Source of the DNA: Zhongshania sp. | Lineage (GTDB): Bacteria; Pseudomonadota; Gammaproteobacteria; Pseudomonadales; Spongiibacteraceae | DNA: 64,000 nt | Direction of reading: 5' to 3' | NCBI GenBank assembly: GCA_018066965.1 | Contig: JAGPVP010000061.1 | Coordinates: forward strand, 1-64,000 | Shown: one piece after another, positions 50,416-59,435 of the stretch | Layout: every line of letters begins with the position of its first letter | Position numbering within the stretch: the stretch's first letter is position 1 | The notes under the pieces: generated by a model | Told to the model about the DNA's origin: nothing | Databases searched by the model: none | What the model saw: the letters and a program-made list of their open reading frames with translations, nothing else | Program-made: the position numbers and the translations under genes

Positions 50416-51839
50416 ATCGCTTCGCCGTGGTCATGTACTTCAACAAGACAACGGTGCAAGCTGGCGACGCCCATTTCGTAATCATCTTCGTTAACAACAA
50501 ACTGCATATCAACTTGGCGCATAGACTGATGCATTGCCAGCACACTGATATTTGCAGCCGCTAATGCGGATACCGTTTTGGCCAGCATACCGGGCACTTG
50601 CATATCGCTGCCAATCGCAGAAATAATCGCGACTTTACGGGTACTTACTTCAGCGCTAGGAAACAGTTCTTTTACTGCGCTAACAATACGCTTAACGGTT
50701 TTTAAATTAACACCAAGATAATTGGTGATCGTGTTGGCATTAATATCTTTGGTAATCACTGTGCCTTTAAAGCGTTCGATTGCCGCCAGTATTTTTTGCT
50801 CATACTGCCACAGCGCACCGACCATATCTTGGTCAAATACCTCTAAGGCATAGACTTGTTTACGGCCTGCAATAATTTCTACACAGGGCTTTTCACTACG
50901 ATAATCACAGTCTATTAAGGTACCCGCGTGATTCGGCTCAAAGGTATTTTTCACCCTTAATGCAATTTTTTGCTGGCGCAAACCTTTTGCGGCACGAGGG
51001 TGAATTGCCTCCATACCCAGATTTGCAAGCTGATCAGCTACGTCGTAATTTGTGCGACCAATCGGCACTACTTTATCTGCACCTACCAAACGTGGATCTG
51101 CACTGCTAAGGTGATACTCCTTATGAATAACCGCCTCGCGTGCGCCACTAATAACTGCCATACGGCTAAATGTCATTTCGCTATAGCCACGATCAAAGCT
51201 GGCCATAAGGCCTTCTTTGCAATGCGCATAGCCGGTAACAATGGGCAGCGTATTAGTTAAATCTATGCCAGCAAGCGCTTCACTAATATGATCATCTAGG
51301 GGCAGGGCTTCGTCGGCGCGCCAACCGGAAAGATCAACATAGCGCGCATTCACACCGTCGCGATTTAGTAAGGCGGCGGTATTCCATGCGCTGTGCGCCT
51401 CGCCAATACTCGCAAGCATTTCACGCACGGTTAGCAAATGATCCTCAAGACCGAAGTGACCGTGCTGGCAGAGACGATGCAAATTATCCATACAGCGCTC
51501 GGCTTCGAAAAGACGGCCTTCAATATATTTATTCGCCTCGGTTAATTGTTCCACATCAGGGAACAAGCCTGCATTAATTTCTTTAAGCGTGTCACCGACT
51601 TTACTCAGGGCATCTCGCCAAAGTATTTCAGCGCCATCATCGGCAAATAAGGCATAAACGCCGGGGTGGCTATTGCGTTTATTTTCTAGCAATAGATCTG
51701 TTACGCCGCCGTAGGCAGAAACAACAAATATGCGCCCATAAATATTACCATCCTCACCGCCGGCGAGAATGATATTGTCTCTTACCGCCTCGTAGTTGGT
51801 CATCGAGGTGCCGCCGATTTTCTCTACACTGTGTGTCAT
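50403..51839 (-). CDS. ask_ect: Aspartate kinase specialised for ectoine synthesis (Ask_Ect)
   Basis: A 478-residue aspartokinase (KIGGTSM at the N-terminus, ending in two ACT-type regions, with VAIISAIGSDMQVPGML near 410-425). It phosphorylates aspartate and supplies L-aspartate semialdehyde for EctB. The position directly after ectC and its length are those of the Ask_Ect subgroup, which escapes the feedback control of the lysine/threonine enzyme. It overlaps the following TPR gene. Confidence 0.88.
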   Translation of the reverse strand: MTHSVEKIGGTSMTNYEAVRDNIILAGGEDGNIYGRIFVVSAYGGVTDLLLENKRNSHPGVYALFADDGAEILWRDALSKVGDTLKEINAGLFPDVEQLTEANKYIEGRLFEAERCMDNLHRLCQHGHFGLEDHLLTVREMLASIGEAHSAWNTAALLNRDGVNARYVDLSGWRADEALPLDDHISEALAGIDLTNTLPIVTGYAHCKEGLMASFDRGYSEMTFSRMAVISGAREAVIHKEYHLSSADPRLVGADKVVPIGRTNYDVADQLANLGMEAIHPRAAKGLRQQKIALRVKNTFEPNHAGTLIDCDYRSEKPCVEIIAGRKQVYALEVFDQDMVGALWQYEQKILAAIERFKGTVITKDINANTITNYLGVNLKTVKRIVSAVKELFPSAEVSTRKVAIISAIGSDMQVPGMLAKTVSALAAANISVLAMHQSMRQVDMQFVVNEDDYEMGVASLHRCLVEVHDHGEAICAA

Positions 51840-51886
51840 TTTTGTCTCCGTTGAATAACTGAAATTTACTTTCGGCCTTCAGCAGA

Positions 51887-52270
51887 TTAGTCGACAGGGT
51901 ACACGCCATTTTCGTCGTGCACTTCTTTGCCACTTAATGGCGGATTAAACACACAGGCCATTTGCATATCTTCGCTACCGCCACGCAATAAATGTTTGTC
52001 GTGCTGATCTAAAAGATAAATGGTGCCGGCTTCTAGTTTATAAATTTTACCGTCGCTCACGGTTTCAATTTCACCGTTGCCCGATATGCAATACACAGAC
52101 TCAAGATGGTTTTGGTAATGGATCGGCGTTTCAGTATTGGCAAAAATGGTGGTGATATTGAACGAGAAACCCATATTGTCGGTTTTTAAAATCATGCGTA
52201 CGCTTTGCCAAGTATCGGTAGCTACACGACGCTCTGAGTTTTCACAATCTTTTAAGGTTCTAACAATCAT
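51887..52270 (-). CDS. ectC: L-ectoine synthase
   Basis: A 127-residue cupin, from the ATG at 52270 with GGAAGG just ahead; the 152-residue frame opens earlier but those residues are not EctC-like. It starts [16 protein letters not shown] and has the metal-site pattern [27 protein letters not shown] and CVFNPPL. It condenses N-gamma-acetyl-diaminobutyrate to ectoine, the last step. Follows ectB by about 110 bases. Confidence 0.93.
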   Translation of the reverse strand: MIVRTLKDCENSERRVATDTWQSVRMILKTDNMGFSFNITTIFANTETPIHYQNHLESVYCISGNGEIETVSDGKIYKLEAGTIYLLDQHDKHLLRGGSEDMQMACVFNPPLSGKEVHDENGVYPVD

Positions 52271-52380
52271 TGGACCTTCCTTTTTAAATAGAAATTGCCG
52301 CACTCGTGCGGCAGAAATAAATTCTAATACCCGCGACTTCCACAAATATATATTCGTAGAAGAAGCGCGTTATCAATCAA

Positions 52381-53661
52381 TTAAGATGCTTTTTTTTCGA
52401 CCGCTTTGCCCAGTACTTCAGCAATGGCTTCGGTAAGAATATCTAGGCCACGCATTAACTCAGCCTTCTCAATAGTAAGCGGACAAAATACTTTAACGAC
52501 TTGGCCACGGTTACCACAGGTTTCAATAATCAAACCTCGCTCAAAGCAGGCGCGGCCAATTTCATCGGCGGTTTCGCCATCGGTACATGCCAAGCCCTGC
52601 ATCATGCCACGGCCTTTGGGCTGTAATTTTGTCACGCCATAGCGGTCAGATATTTTCTTGAAACGGTGGCTAACGATGGCTGATTTCTCAACAATCTCGG
52701 CTGCAAATTTCTCATCAGTCCAGTAGTGGCGAATAGCCGCCGCCGCAGTGATGAAAGCGTGGTTATTACCACGGAAGGTGCCGTTATGCTCACCCGGCTC
52801 CCATACATCTAAATCGGGACGTAGCAATACAATCGCAAAGGGCAGACCATAGCCGCTTAATGATTTTGACATGGTGATAATGTCTGGCTTAATGCCGCTG
52901 GCTTCAAAACTAAAGAATGTACCAGTACGGCCGCAACCCGCTTGAATGTCATCGATAATTAATAATATATCGTGTTTGCGACACAGTTTTTCCAGACCGC
53001 GCAACCAATCATTATTGGCAACGTTTAAGCCACCCTCGCCCTGCACTGGCTCAACAATCATAGCCGCAGGAAGATCAACACCAGATGACGGATCTGACAA
53101 TAACTTATCCATCATTTTAAGACTGTCGGCATCACGACCGTAGTAACCGCAATAGGGCATGCGGTTTACATCGCCGAGTGCAACACCTGCACCACCGCGA
53201 TGATGGCTATTCCCCGTTGCCGCAACCGCGCCAAGGGTCACGCCGTGAAAACCATTGGTGAACGAAACTATCGACGTACGACCCGTCACTTTACGCGCTA
53301 ATTTCAGCGCGGCTTCTACCGCATTTGTGCCGGTAGGGCCGGTGAACTGGAAGGTATATTCCATATCGCGCGGCGCCAATATATGTTCATTGAACGCCTG
53401 TAAGAAATCACCTTTCGCCAAAGTATGCATATCTAGGCCGTGGGTGATGCCGTCGCGCATGATGTAATCGACAAGCGCCTGCTTTAGTACTGGGTTGTTA
53501 TGTCCGTAATTAAGTGTGCCGGCACCGGCGAGAAAGTCGATGTATTGCTTGCCGTTGGTGTCGTACAAATGCTCACCCTGCGCCTTATCAAAGGTCACGG
53601 GGAAAGATCGGGCATAAGATTGTACTTCTGATTCGAGCCTGTCAAAGATAGTCATATTCAC
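52381..53661 (-). CDS. ectB: Diaminobutyrate-2-oxoglutarate transaminase
   Basis: A 426-residue PLP enzyme converting L-aspartate semialdehyde to L-2,4-diaminobutyrate. The N-terminus [30 protein letters not shown] near 110, [19 protein letters not shown] near 220 and the PLP Lys in [13 protein letters not shown] near 265 are as expected. It is the second gene of the operon. Confidence 0.94.
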   Translation of the reverse strand: MNMTIFDRLESEVQSYARSFPVTFDKAQGEHLYDTNGKQYIDFLAGAGTLNYGHNNPVLKQALVDYIMRDGITHGLDMHTLAKGDFLQAFNEHILAPRDMEYTFQFTGPTGTNAVEAALKLARKVTGRTSIVSFTNGFHGVTLGAVAATGNSHHRGGAGVALGDVNRMPYCGYYGRDADSLKMMDKLLSDPSSGVDLPAAMIVEPVQGEGGLNVANNDWLRGLEKLCRKHDILLIIDDIQAGCGRTGTFFSFEASGIKPDIITMSKSLSGYGLPFAIVLLRPDLDVWEPGEHNGTFRGNNHAFITAAAAIRHYWTDEKFAAEIVEKSAIVSHRFKKISDRYGVTKLQPKGRGMMQGLACTDGETADEIGRACFERGLIIETCGNRGQVVKVFCPLTIEKAELMRGLDILTEAIAEVLGKAVEKKAS

Positions 53662-53716
53662 TCCTCCTAGTATCCCTTACTAAGTTAAATTTGCTTCTAC
53701 GACGCCAGCCTTATGG

Positions 53717-54223
53717 CTATTTGGGCGCAGAAAATGGACCTATTCGCAGCAACGCTTCGCTGTCGTGCTGGCCACCAAAATGTGCATCTTTTTCAAACCA
53801 GATGCTGTGATTCAATTCTGTATCTAGGTCGCGGGCAAAGCTGCGAAACAACGCCCACGACGCCTCGTTATCAGGTGTGATCGTGGTCTCTAAAAAGCTA
53901 ACCCCTTCACAAGCAGGGCGCTTAACGATTTCCTTCAACATTCTTTTTGCCAAACCGCGACCGCGCTGAGATTTATCAACAACAACCTGCCAAACAAAAA
54001 CGGTGTCATTTTTTTCGGGCGGACGGTGGGCTGAGATAAAACCAACCAACTGGCCATTCTCTTCAACCGCGACCGAGGTGGCCGCAAAATGCGTGCACTG
54101 CAGCAAATTGCAGTAAACAGAATTGGTATCTAGTGGGGGGCTGGCCGCCACTAATTGGTTTAGGGCATAGCCATCTTCCGCCGTTGGTTGGCGAAAACGA
54201 AGCGTGGCAGCGTCGGCGTGCAT
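53717..54223 (-). CDS. ectA: L-2,4-diaminobutyric acid acetyltransferase
   Basis: A GNAT-fold enzyme of 168 residues from the ATG at 54223 that acetylates 2,4-diaminobutyrate. TLRFRQPTAEDGYALNQLV opens the domain, and VVDKSQRGRGLAKRMLKEIV is the acetyl-CoA motif. The frame could open seven codons earlier at a GTG (54244), but a palindrome overlaps that point and no ribosome site supports it. It heads the ectABC-ask operon, divergent from the MarR-type regulator. Confidence 0.92.
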   Translation of the reverse strand: MHADAATLRFRQPTAEDGYALNQLVAASPPLDTNSVYCNLLQCTHFAATSVAVEENGQLVGFISAHRPPEKNDTVFVWQVVVDKSQRGRGLAKRMLKEIVKRPACEGVSFLETTITPDNEASWALFRSFARDLDTELNHSIWFEKDAHFGGQHDSEALLRIGPFSAPK

Positions 54224-54240
54224 CGCGCTATTTGATTTCA

Positions 54241-54257
54241 ACACAATATATTTGTGT
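54241..54257. promoter_or_regulatory. Candidate EctR operator (palindrome)
   Basis: The sequence ACACAA-tatat-TTGTGT is a 17-base palindrome right at the start of ectA. A second, looser one (ATACTA-14-TAGTAT, 54260-54285) overlaps a TATACT-like -10 box on the minus strand. The known EctR site in a methanotroph is a pseudopalindrome of 8-base halves over the -10; one of these is a likely equivalent. Confidence 0.45.
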
Positions 54258-54494
54258 TCATACTAATTTAATAAGCAAATAGTATATAAAGCACCGTTTT
54301 TATCGCTTTATATCTTATTTAATCACTAAATTGTGAACTCAACCTCCTGATTAATTGCTTAGTACACGAAGCATTATACGTGATTTTTGTAGCTAAGTTC
54401 AAGCCAAGGTATTGACAACGACATAGTTTATCAGGTGCAAAATTGGCGCTAAGTCGCTACCATTGGGGCGCTTAAGGAATCCAAGAAAATTAAA

Positions 54495-55013
54495 ATGAAC
54501 CGAATTGACGAAGTCCTCATCTCGCTGCGCCGGGTAACCCGCGCCATCGATCTGCATTCCAAGCACCTTATGAAAACCGCAGGCCTTACCGCTCCGCAGA
54601 TGCTGATTCTGCAGACCCTGCGTGATCAAGGCGATGCCATCATTAGCGATGTGGCTAATCACATTAGCCTTAGCCAAGCGACGGTAACGAGTATTCTCGA
54701 TCGCTTAGAAAAGCGCGGTTTGGTAATGCGTGAGCGCTCGCAGCAAGATAAGCGCAAGGTTTACGCCTGCTTAACAGATGCCGGCAGCGAGCTAATCCGC
54801 AATGCGCCCATGCCGCTGCAAGATTATTTTATTCGCCAGTTCAGCGATTTACAGGACTGGGAGCAAACCCACATCATTAGCGCCCTGCAACGCGTTGCGC
54901 ATATGATGGACGCCCAGCATATTGACGCGGCGCCACTGCTAGACGTTGGCGCGATTGACCGCCAAAGCGAGGACGAGAGCCGCACGTTCGGGTTTGACGG
55001 CGACGAACACTAA
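54495..55013 (+). CDS. ectR: MarR-family regulator of ectoine genes (EctR)
   Basis: A 172-residue MarR-type winged-helix protein. LISLRRVTRAIDLHSKHLMKTAGLT opens it, DVANHISLSQATVTSILDRLEKRGLV is the recognition helix region, and RDKRKVY-type SQQDKRKVYACLTDAG is the wing. It is divergent from ectABC-ask, as in methylotrophic and other halotolerant bacteria where EctR represses the operon at low salt. The effector is not known. A 250-base spacer holds both promoters. Confidence 0.88.
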   Translation: MNRIDEVLISLRRVTRAIDLHSKHLMKTAGLTAPQMLILQTLRDQGDAIISDVANHISLSQATVTSILDRLEKRGLVMRERSQQDKRKVYACLTDAGSELIRNAPMPLQDYFIRQFSDLQDWEQTHIISALQRVAHMMDAQHIDAAPLLDVGAIDRQSEDESRTFGFDGDEH

Positions 55014-55103
55014 GCCACCGTCGTCATATAAGCGCCACATTCCGTCTTTATAGTGTTCTATTACTCTCAGCGAAGCTCACCACGCCAAGGTTAAGGAACA
55101 TGC

Positions 55104-55814
55104 ATGGAGTGCCCCAACTGCCGCAACACTAAATCGACTTTGTTCGGCAGTAAAAGCAGCCATACTTTATATAGCTGTCCCAGCTGCAGCCTGATCTATG
55201 TTCACCCCATGCCCGCCGCCGATGAACTCCTTCGTTACTATCAGGACTACCACAAAACGCCGCAGTACACTCGCAAGTTGAAATCCAAACAGCGTCGCGC
55301 AAAAAAACGGATATGGTCTTTACGACGTCTCGCCCCCGGCAAGAAATTTCTCGACATTGGCTGTAACGCGGGCTTTGCAGTAGAAGCTGCTCGCAATTTA
55401 GGTTTAGAGGCCTGCGGGATTGATCTAGACGAGGCCAGCGTTAAATTCGCTCGCCAACATTATCCAATGGGGGATTTTCGAATGATCAGCGCCGAAGCCT
55501 TGGCCACTAGCGATGAACGTTTTGATATCATCTATTGCTGCGAGGTAATTGAGCACTTGGCAGACCCTCACAGCTTTGTGAGCGCTCTGTATTCCCTTTT
55601 AAATACGGGCGGCGTGCTATTTTTAACCACCCCCGACATCGCCCACTTTTCAGTACAGCAAAATGTATTGGGCTGGACAGCGGTGCGGCCACCTGAGCAC
55701 TTACTGTATTTCTCTAAACTATCTCTACAACAGTTATTGGCAAGCCATCACTTTGCCCACATTGGCTTTCGGCCCAATTTAAAGCCGACCGTGAAAGTGC
55801 TGGCACGTAAATAA
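55104..55814 (+). CDS. SAM-dependent methyltransferase with N-terminal zinc ribbon
   Basis: A 236-residue class I methyltransferase. The N-terminus has two zinc knuckles (CPNC and CPSC, residues 3-6 and 25-28). Motif I, FLDIGCNAGFAVEAA, is near 88-102, ACGIDLDEAS follows, and IIYCCEVIEHL near 150 is motif post I/II. The zinc-ribbon fusion is common in this Methyltransf_23 subgroup. Substrate unknown. Confidence 0.85.
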   Translation: MECPNCRNTKSTLFGSKSSHTLYSCPSCSLIYVHPMPAADELLRYYQDYHKTPQYTRKLKSKQRRAKKRIWSLRRLAPGKKFLDIGCNAGFAVEAARNLGLEACGIDLDEASVKFARQHYPMGDFRMISAEALATSDERFDIIYCCEVIEHLADPHSFVSALYSLLNTGGVLFLTTPDIAHFSVQQNVLGWTAVRPPEHLLYFSKLSLQQLLASHHFAHIGFRPNLKPTVKVLARK

Positions 55815-55917
55815 GGCCTCAAACGTTAATACCTGCGACGGTTTTGAAAGCAAAGACAACAGCGCATCGCCACAGGTAAACTGCTAACCTTACTTACACG
55901 AACGCGGACACCATCTT

Positions 55918-56310
55918 ATGCGCCGACGCCACCGTATTGATTGCAAACTTATCTTAGTCAGCGTGCTATTCATCAGCCTAGCTGCCTGTGGCCCCAACCC
56001 AAATTCCGCCAGCGACAATTCAAGCACTGCGAATGCAGCGCCTTCCAGCCGCAGCCGGATGCCCGCCGACCCCGCCTTGAAGTCACTTTATATACAAAGC
56101 TGCTATGGTTGTCACAGCGCCGGTGTGGCTAATGCACCACGCAGCGGTAATGACGCAGATTGGGCTCCGCGCCTGCAAAAAGGCATGGACGTATTGCTTC
56201 ACAACACCATTAATGGCATTAGCAGTATGCCGCCCAAAGGCATGTGTATTGGCTGTAGTGACGAGGACTTTACGCAACTTATTTTATTCCTCTCTGGCCA
56301 AAGTGAGTAA
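55918..56310 (+). CDS. c-type cytochrome lipoprotein, c5-like
   Basis: A 130-residue protein with a lipoprotein signal (LILVSVLFISLAAC, lipidated Cys24). The haem site CYGCH lies near residue 63, and the axial Met is probably in SSMPPKGM. The CIGCS segment after this parallels the disulfide of cytochrome c5. It resembles the partial cytochrome at 63718 in its WAPRLQKGMDVLL stretch. It could carry electrons at the outer face of the inner membrane. Confidence 0.82.
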   Translation: MRRRHRIDCKLILVSVLFISLAACGPNPNSASDNSSTANAAPSSRSRMPADPALKSLYIQSCYGCHSAGVANAPRSGNDADWAPRLQKGMDVLLHNTINGISSMPPKGMCIGCSDEDFTQLILFLSGQSE

Positions 56311-56429
56311 TGACAAAGTACCTGTGCCGCAGGCTGCAACGGCGAAGTTTCTGCCGACCATATTGATCCGTCACTAAGCTCGCTGCGTAGTATTTGCGCT
56401 AATGACATTGACCAAGGATGCACTGCTTT

Positions 56430-57380
56430 ATGAATGAAACGCCGGCTATACGTATTGGGATCAGCGCCTGCGTGCTTGGCGACCAAGTGCGCTACGACGG
56501 CGGTCACAAACGGCTGCCTTTCGCCTCTGATGAATTATCGCGGCACTTCGACTTTGTCAAAATCTGCCCTGAGCAAGCTATTGGCATGGGTGTACCAAGG
56601 CCCACCATTCGCCTTGTCGGCAATCCTGACAATCCACGTCTGATCGGCAGCACTGACAGCAGTCTAGATGTGACTGATAAAATGACGGCCTTCGCCCGCG
56701 ACACCGCGGCAACACTCGACTACATCAGCGGTTATATTTTATGTGCAAAATCGCCGAGTTGCGGAATGGAACGGGTGCCGGTGTATTCCGACAAGGGCGA
56801 CGGACTTGGCAAGATCGGCGTTGGGCTATTCGCCAAGCAACTTATGGCTGCCCAGCCTTTATTGCCGGTTGAGGAAAATGGCCGCTTGAACGATGTGCAT
56901 TTACGCGAGAATTTTGTGTTGCGGGTGGTGGCTTACTCGCGCTGGCAAACCATGATGAGTGAAGGACTTACGGCAAAGCGCTTGCAAGATTTTCACCGTC
57001 GTCACAAATTTTTACTACTGGCACACAATCAGGCTATTTACCGAGAACTTGGCCCCATCGTCGCCGAAGCCGGTGATGTAAACGACCTAGCCGACCGCTA
57101 TATTCACAAATTTATGCAGGCTATACGGCATCCGGCCAGTATTAAAAACCACACCAATACCTTAATGCATATTCAGGGTTTCTTTAAAGAGCACCTAGAT
57201 GCAGACGACAAAGCACAGCTAAGTGCGGTGATTAAAGATTACGCCGCCGGCCTGCTTCCGCTATTAGTGCCTGTGGAAATGCTCGGCATGTTTTTAAAAA
57301 AATATCAGATCGACTACTTGCTGGATCAGTATTACTTTACGCCTTATCCGCGTGACTTAAAGCTGCGCATGGGCCTGTAA
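56430..57380 (+). CDS. YbgA-type protein (DUF523 + DUF1722)
   Basis: A 316-residue two-domain protein from the ATG at 56430 (AAGGA 11 bases before). DUF523 (IGISACVLGDQVRYDGGHKR, then CAKSPSCGMERV) is followed by DUF1722 (HRRHKFLLLAHNQAIYRELGPIV), as in E. coli YbgA. It is 3 bases from the photolyase gene, the same order as E. coli ybgA-phrB. Its role is unknown but linked to photoreactivation by conservation of context. Confidence 0.87.
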   Translation: MNETPAIRIGISACVLGDQVRYDGGHKRLPFASDELSRHFDFVKICPEQAIGMGVPRPTIRLVGNPDNPRLIGSTDSSLDVTDKMTAFARDTAATLDYISGYILCAKSPSCGMERVPVYSDKGDGLGKIGVGLFAKQLMAAQPLLPVEENGRLNDVHLRENFVLRVVAYSRWQTMMSEGLTAKRLQDFHRRHKFLLLAHNQAIYRELGPIVAEAGDVNDLADRYIHKFMQAIRHPASIKNHTNTLMHIQGFFKEHLDADDKAQLSAVIKDYAAGLLPLLVPVEMLGMFLKKYQIDYLLDQYYFTPYPRDLKLRMGL

Positions 57381-57383
57381 AAC

Positions 57384-58763
57384 ATGTCTGCTCTTGTTTG
57401 GTTTCGCAACGACTTACGCAGTTTGGATCACCCCGCGCTTACCACCGCCTGCACAGATCACCAGCAGGTTCGTGCCGTATACTTGCTTTGCCCACAACAG
57501 CTAGACGAACACGGTATTGCGCCGATTCGACGACACTTTTTGCGCAGAGCCTTAAATGCGCTAAGTGAGCAACTTGCCGCCCTTGGCATTGCGCTAGACA
57601 TCATCAACGCCGAGCACTTCAAACACGTACCCAGCTACTTACACGACTATTGCCAAGAGCATGACATTCGCGACATTTACGCCCACAAAGAATGGCTAGT
57701 CGATGAAATACAACGCGATGCTCACTGCGCCGAGCAACTCGCCATACCCTTGCATTTGATTGACGACAGCCTGCTTAGCCCGCTCAGTATCGCCAAGGCC
57801 GACGGCCTACCGTATAAAGTGTTTACGCCATTTTCACGGCGCTGCCGCGATGTCCTGATGGCACAATTCCCTCGCGTTGTACGCCGCCCAGCGGCTAAGC
57901 CCGCGCTAGAAAACAGCGCACGCACACCATGCCCGCATTTCGGCGAGGAAAAAGACTCTTCGACATGGCCCGTGCAAGAGGACGAGGTGTTACAGCAACT
58001 GCGCGAATTTTGCGCCGAACGCGCCAGTGATTATCAACAGCACCGTGATTTTCCGGCTCTGGACGGCACCTCTCGGCTTTCTGCCGCCTTGGCACTAGGT
58101 TTAATTAGCCCGCGCCAATGTTTAGCTCGCCTGCAACAGGAGTGCGGTGACGCAATATGGGATGCCAAAAGTGATGCGGGAACGTGGTTAAACGAATTGC
58201 TCTGGCGAGAATTCTATCGTCACGTGGCCTACCATTTTCCGCGGGTGGTGAAAGGGCAGGCCTTTCAAACCTATACCGACGCCATACCGTGGCCAAACGG
58301 CCACGCACTGTTTAACGCTTGGTGCGAAGGGCGCACCGGCTACCCCATTGTGGATGCCGCCATGCGGCAACTTAAAGAAACCGGCTGGATGCATAACCGG
58401 CTGCGAATGATCACCGCGTCATTCCTCTGCAAAGACTTACACATAGATTGGCGCTGGGGCGAACGCCACTTTTTAGAAAACTTGATCGACGCCGATTTTG
58501 CGTCAAACAATGGCGGCTGGCAGTGGGCAGCCTCTACCGGCACCGACGCAGCGCCTTATTTCCGCATTTTTAATCCCACTACCCAAGGGCAGCGGTTTGA
58601 CGCCGACGGCGACTTTATACTGCGCTACCTGCCGGAGCTAAAAGGCTTACAGGGCAAGTATTTGCACCAACCGCCCGCGTCGGACAACTATCCACAGCCG
58701 GTGGTCGATCACAAAACAAGCCGAAATATTACCCTCGCACTTTTTAAAGAAATAAGGGACTAA
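57384..58763 (+). CDS. phrB: Deoxyribodipyrimidine photolyase
   Basis: A 459-residue class I CPD photolyase, which repairs UV dimers using blue light, FAD and an antenna chromophore. The N-terminal photolyase domain begins SALVWFRNDLRSLDHPAL; the FAD domain has ELLWREFYRHV, GYPIVDAAMRQL, GWMHNRLRMITASFLCKDL, and WAASTGTDAAPYFRIFNP. The conserved Trp residues for electron transfer lie in these motifs. It is the second gene of the YbgA pair. Confidence 0.94.
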   Translation: MSALVWFRNDLRSLDHPALTTACTDHQQVRAVYLLCPQQLDEHGIAPIRRHFLRRALNALSEQLAALGIALDIINAEHFKHVPSYLHDYCQEHDIRDIYAHKEWLVDEIQRDAHCAEQLAIPLHLIDDSLLSPLSIAKADGLPYKVFTPFSRRCRDVLMAQFPRVVRRPAAKPALENSARTPCPHFGEEKDSSTWPVQEDEVLQQLREFCAERASDYQQHRDFPALDGTSRLSAALALGLISPRQCLARLQQECGDAIWDAKSDAGTWLNELLWREFYRHVAYHFPRVVKGQAFQTYTDAIPWPNGHALFNAWCEGRTGYPIVDAAMRQLKETGWMHNRLRMITASFLCKDLHIDWRWGERHFLENLIDADFASNNGGWQWAASTGTDAAPYFRIFNPTTQGQRFDADGDFILRYLPELKGLQGKYLHQPPASDNYPQPVVDHKTSRNITLALFKEIRD

Positions 58764-58877
58764 AGCCACTCAGACATATTTATTGCTTCTCAAAGACACA
58801 CGCGCTGGCTAACAACACCTTAGCTGATCTATGCTATACAGGCGCTTGGGAGCACAATAAGACGAAAAGGAGAGACC

Positions 58878-59435
58878 GTGCGATTTGTTTTCTTAATATT
58901 ACTGCTGACTAACACCATTTTATTCACTACCGCCACCCATGCTGACGAAGGCTCTCACCAAATTTTTGGCTTGAGCGAATACGTTTATATCGAAGAATTA
59001 GGCGTTCTCTACAAAGCAAAAATTGATACCGGGGCAGAAAGCGCCTCAATCAATGCCATCAACGCAAAAGTCGAAAAGGGCAAGGGCGACGCCGATGACA
59101 TCGTCCATTTTGACTTAGTATTACCCGATGAGACACTTAAGTCGGTAAGCCTACCGCTCAGCAAGCATATTCGTATTAAACGCCGCGCGTCTGACTACGA
59201 CGAAGACGAAAAAGATTATAGTCGGCGCCCTGTACTAGAGCTTACGCTGTGTATTGGCGGCGACTCGCACAAGGTCGAAGTGAACTTAGCTGACCGCAGG
59301 CAGTTCTCTAAGCCGATGCTGGTCGGCTCAGAACCACTGACCGCATTTAATGCGTTCGTCGACCCCAGTAAAAAATACCTGCAGGACAAAACGCTCTGCA
59401 CTAAACAAGATAAGTCCGAGGAGCAAAAAGAATGA
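58878..59435 (+). CDS. Retropepsin-like (RimK-associated) protease
   Basis: A 185-residue protein with a GTG start preceded by AAGGAGAG and a signal peptide (MRFVFLILLLTNTILFTTATHA). The motif KIDTGAESASI near 56-66 is the Asp-Thr-Gly active site of the RimK-associated zinc/retropepsin-like protease family (PF05618), with RRPVLELTLCIGG and LVGSEPL downstream. It overlaps the next gene by 4 bases. The exported form suggests periplasmic action. Confidence 0.85.
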   Translation: MRFVFLILLLTNTILFTTATHADEGSHQIFGLSEYVYIEELGVLYKAKIDTGAESASINAINAKVEKGKGDADDIVHFDLVLPDETLKSVSLPLSKHIRIKRRASDYDEDEKDYSRRPVLELTLCIGGDSHKVEVNLADRRQFSKPMLVGSEPLTAFNAFVDPSKKYLQDKTLCTKQDKSEEQKE

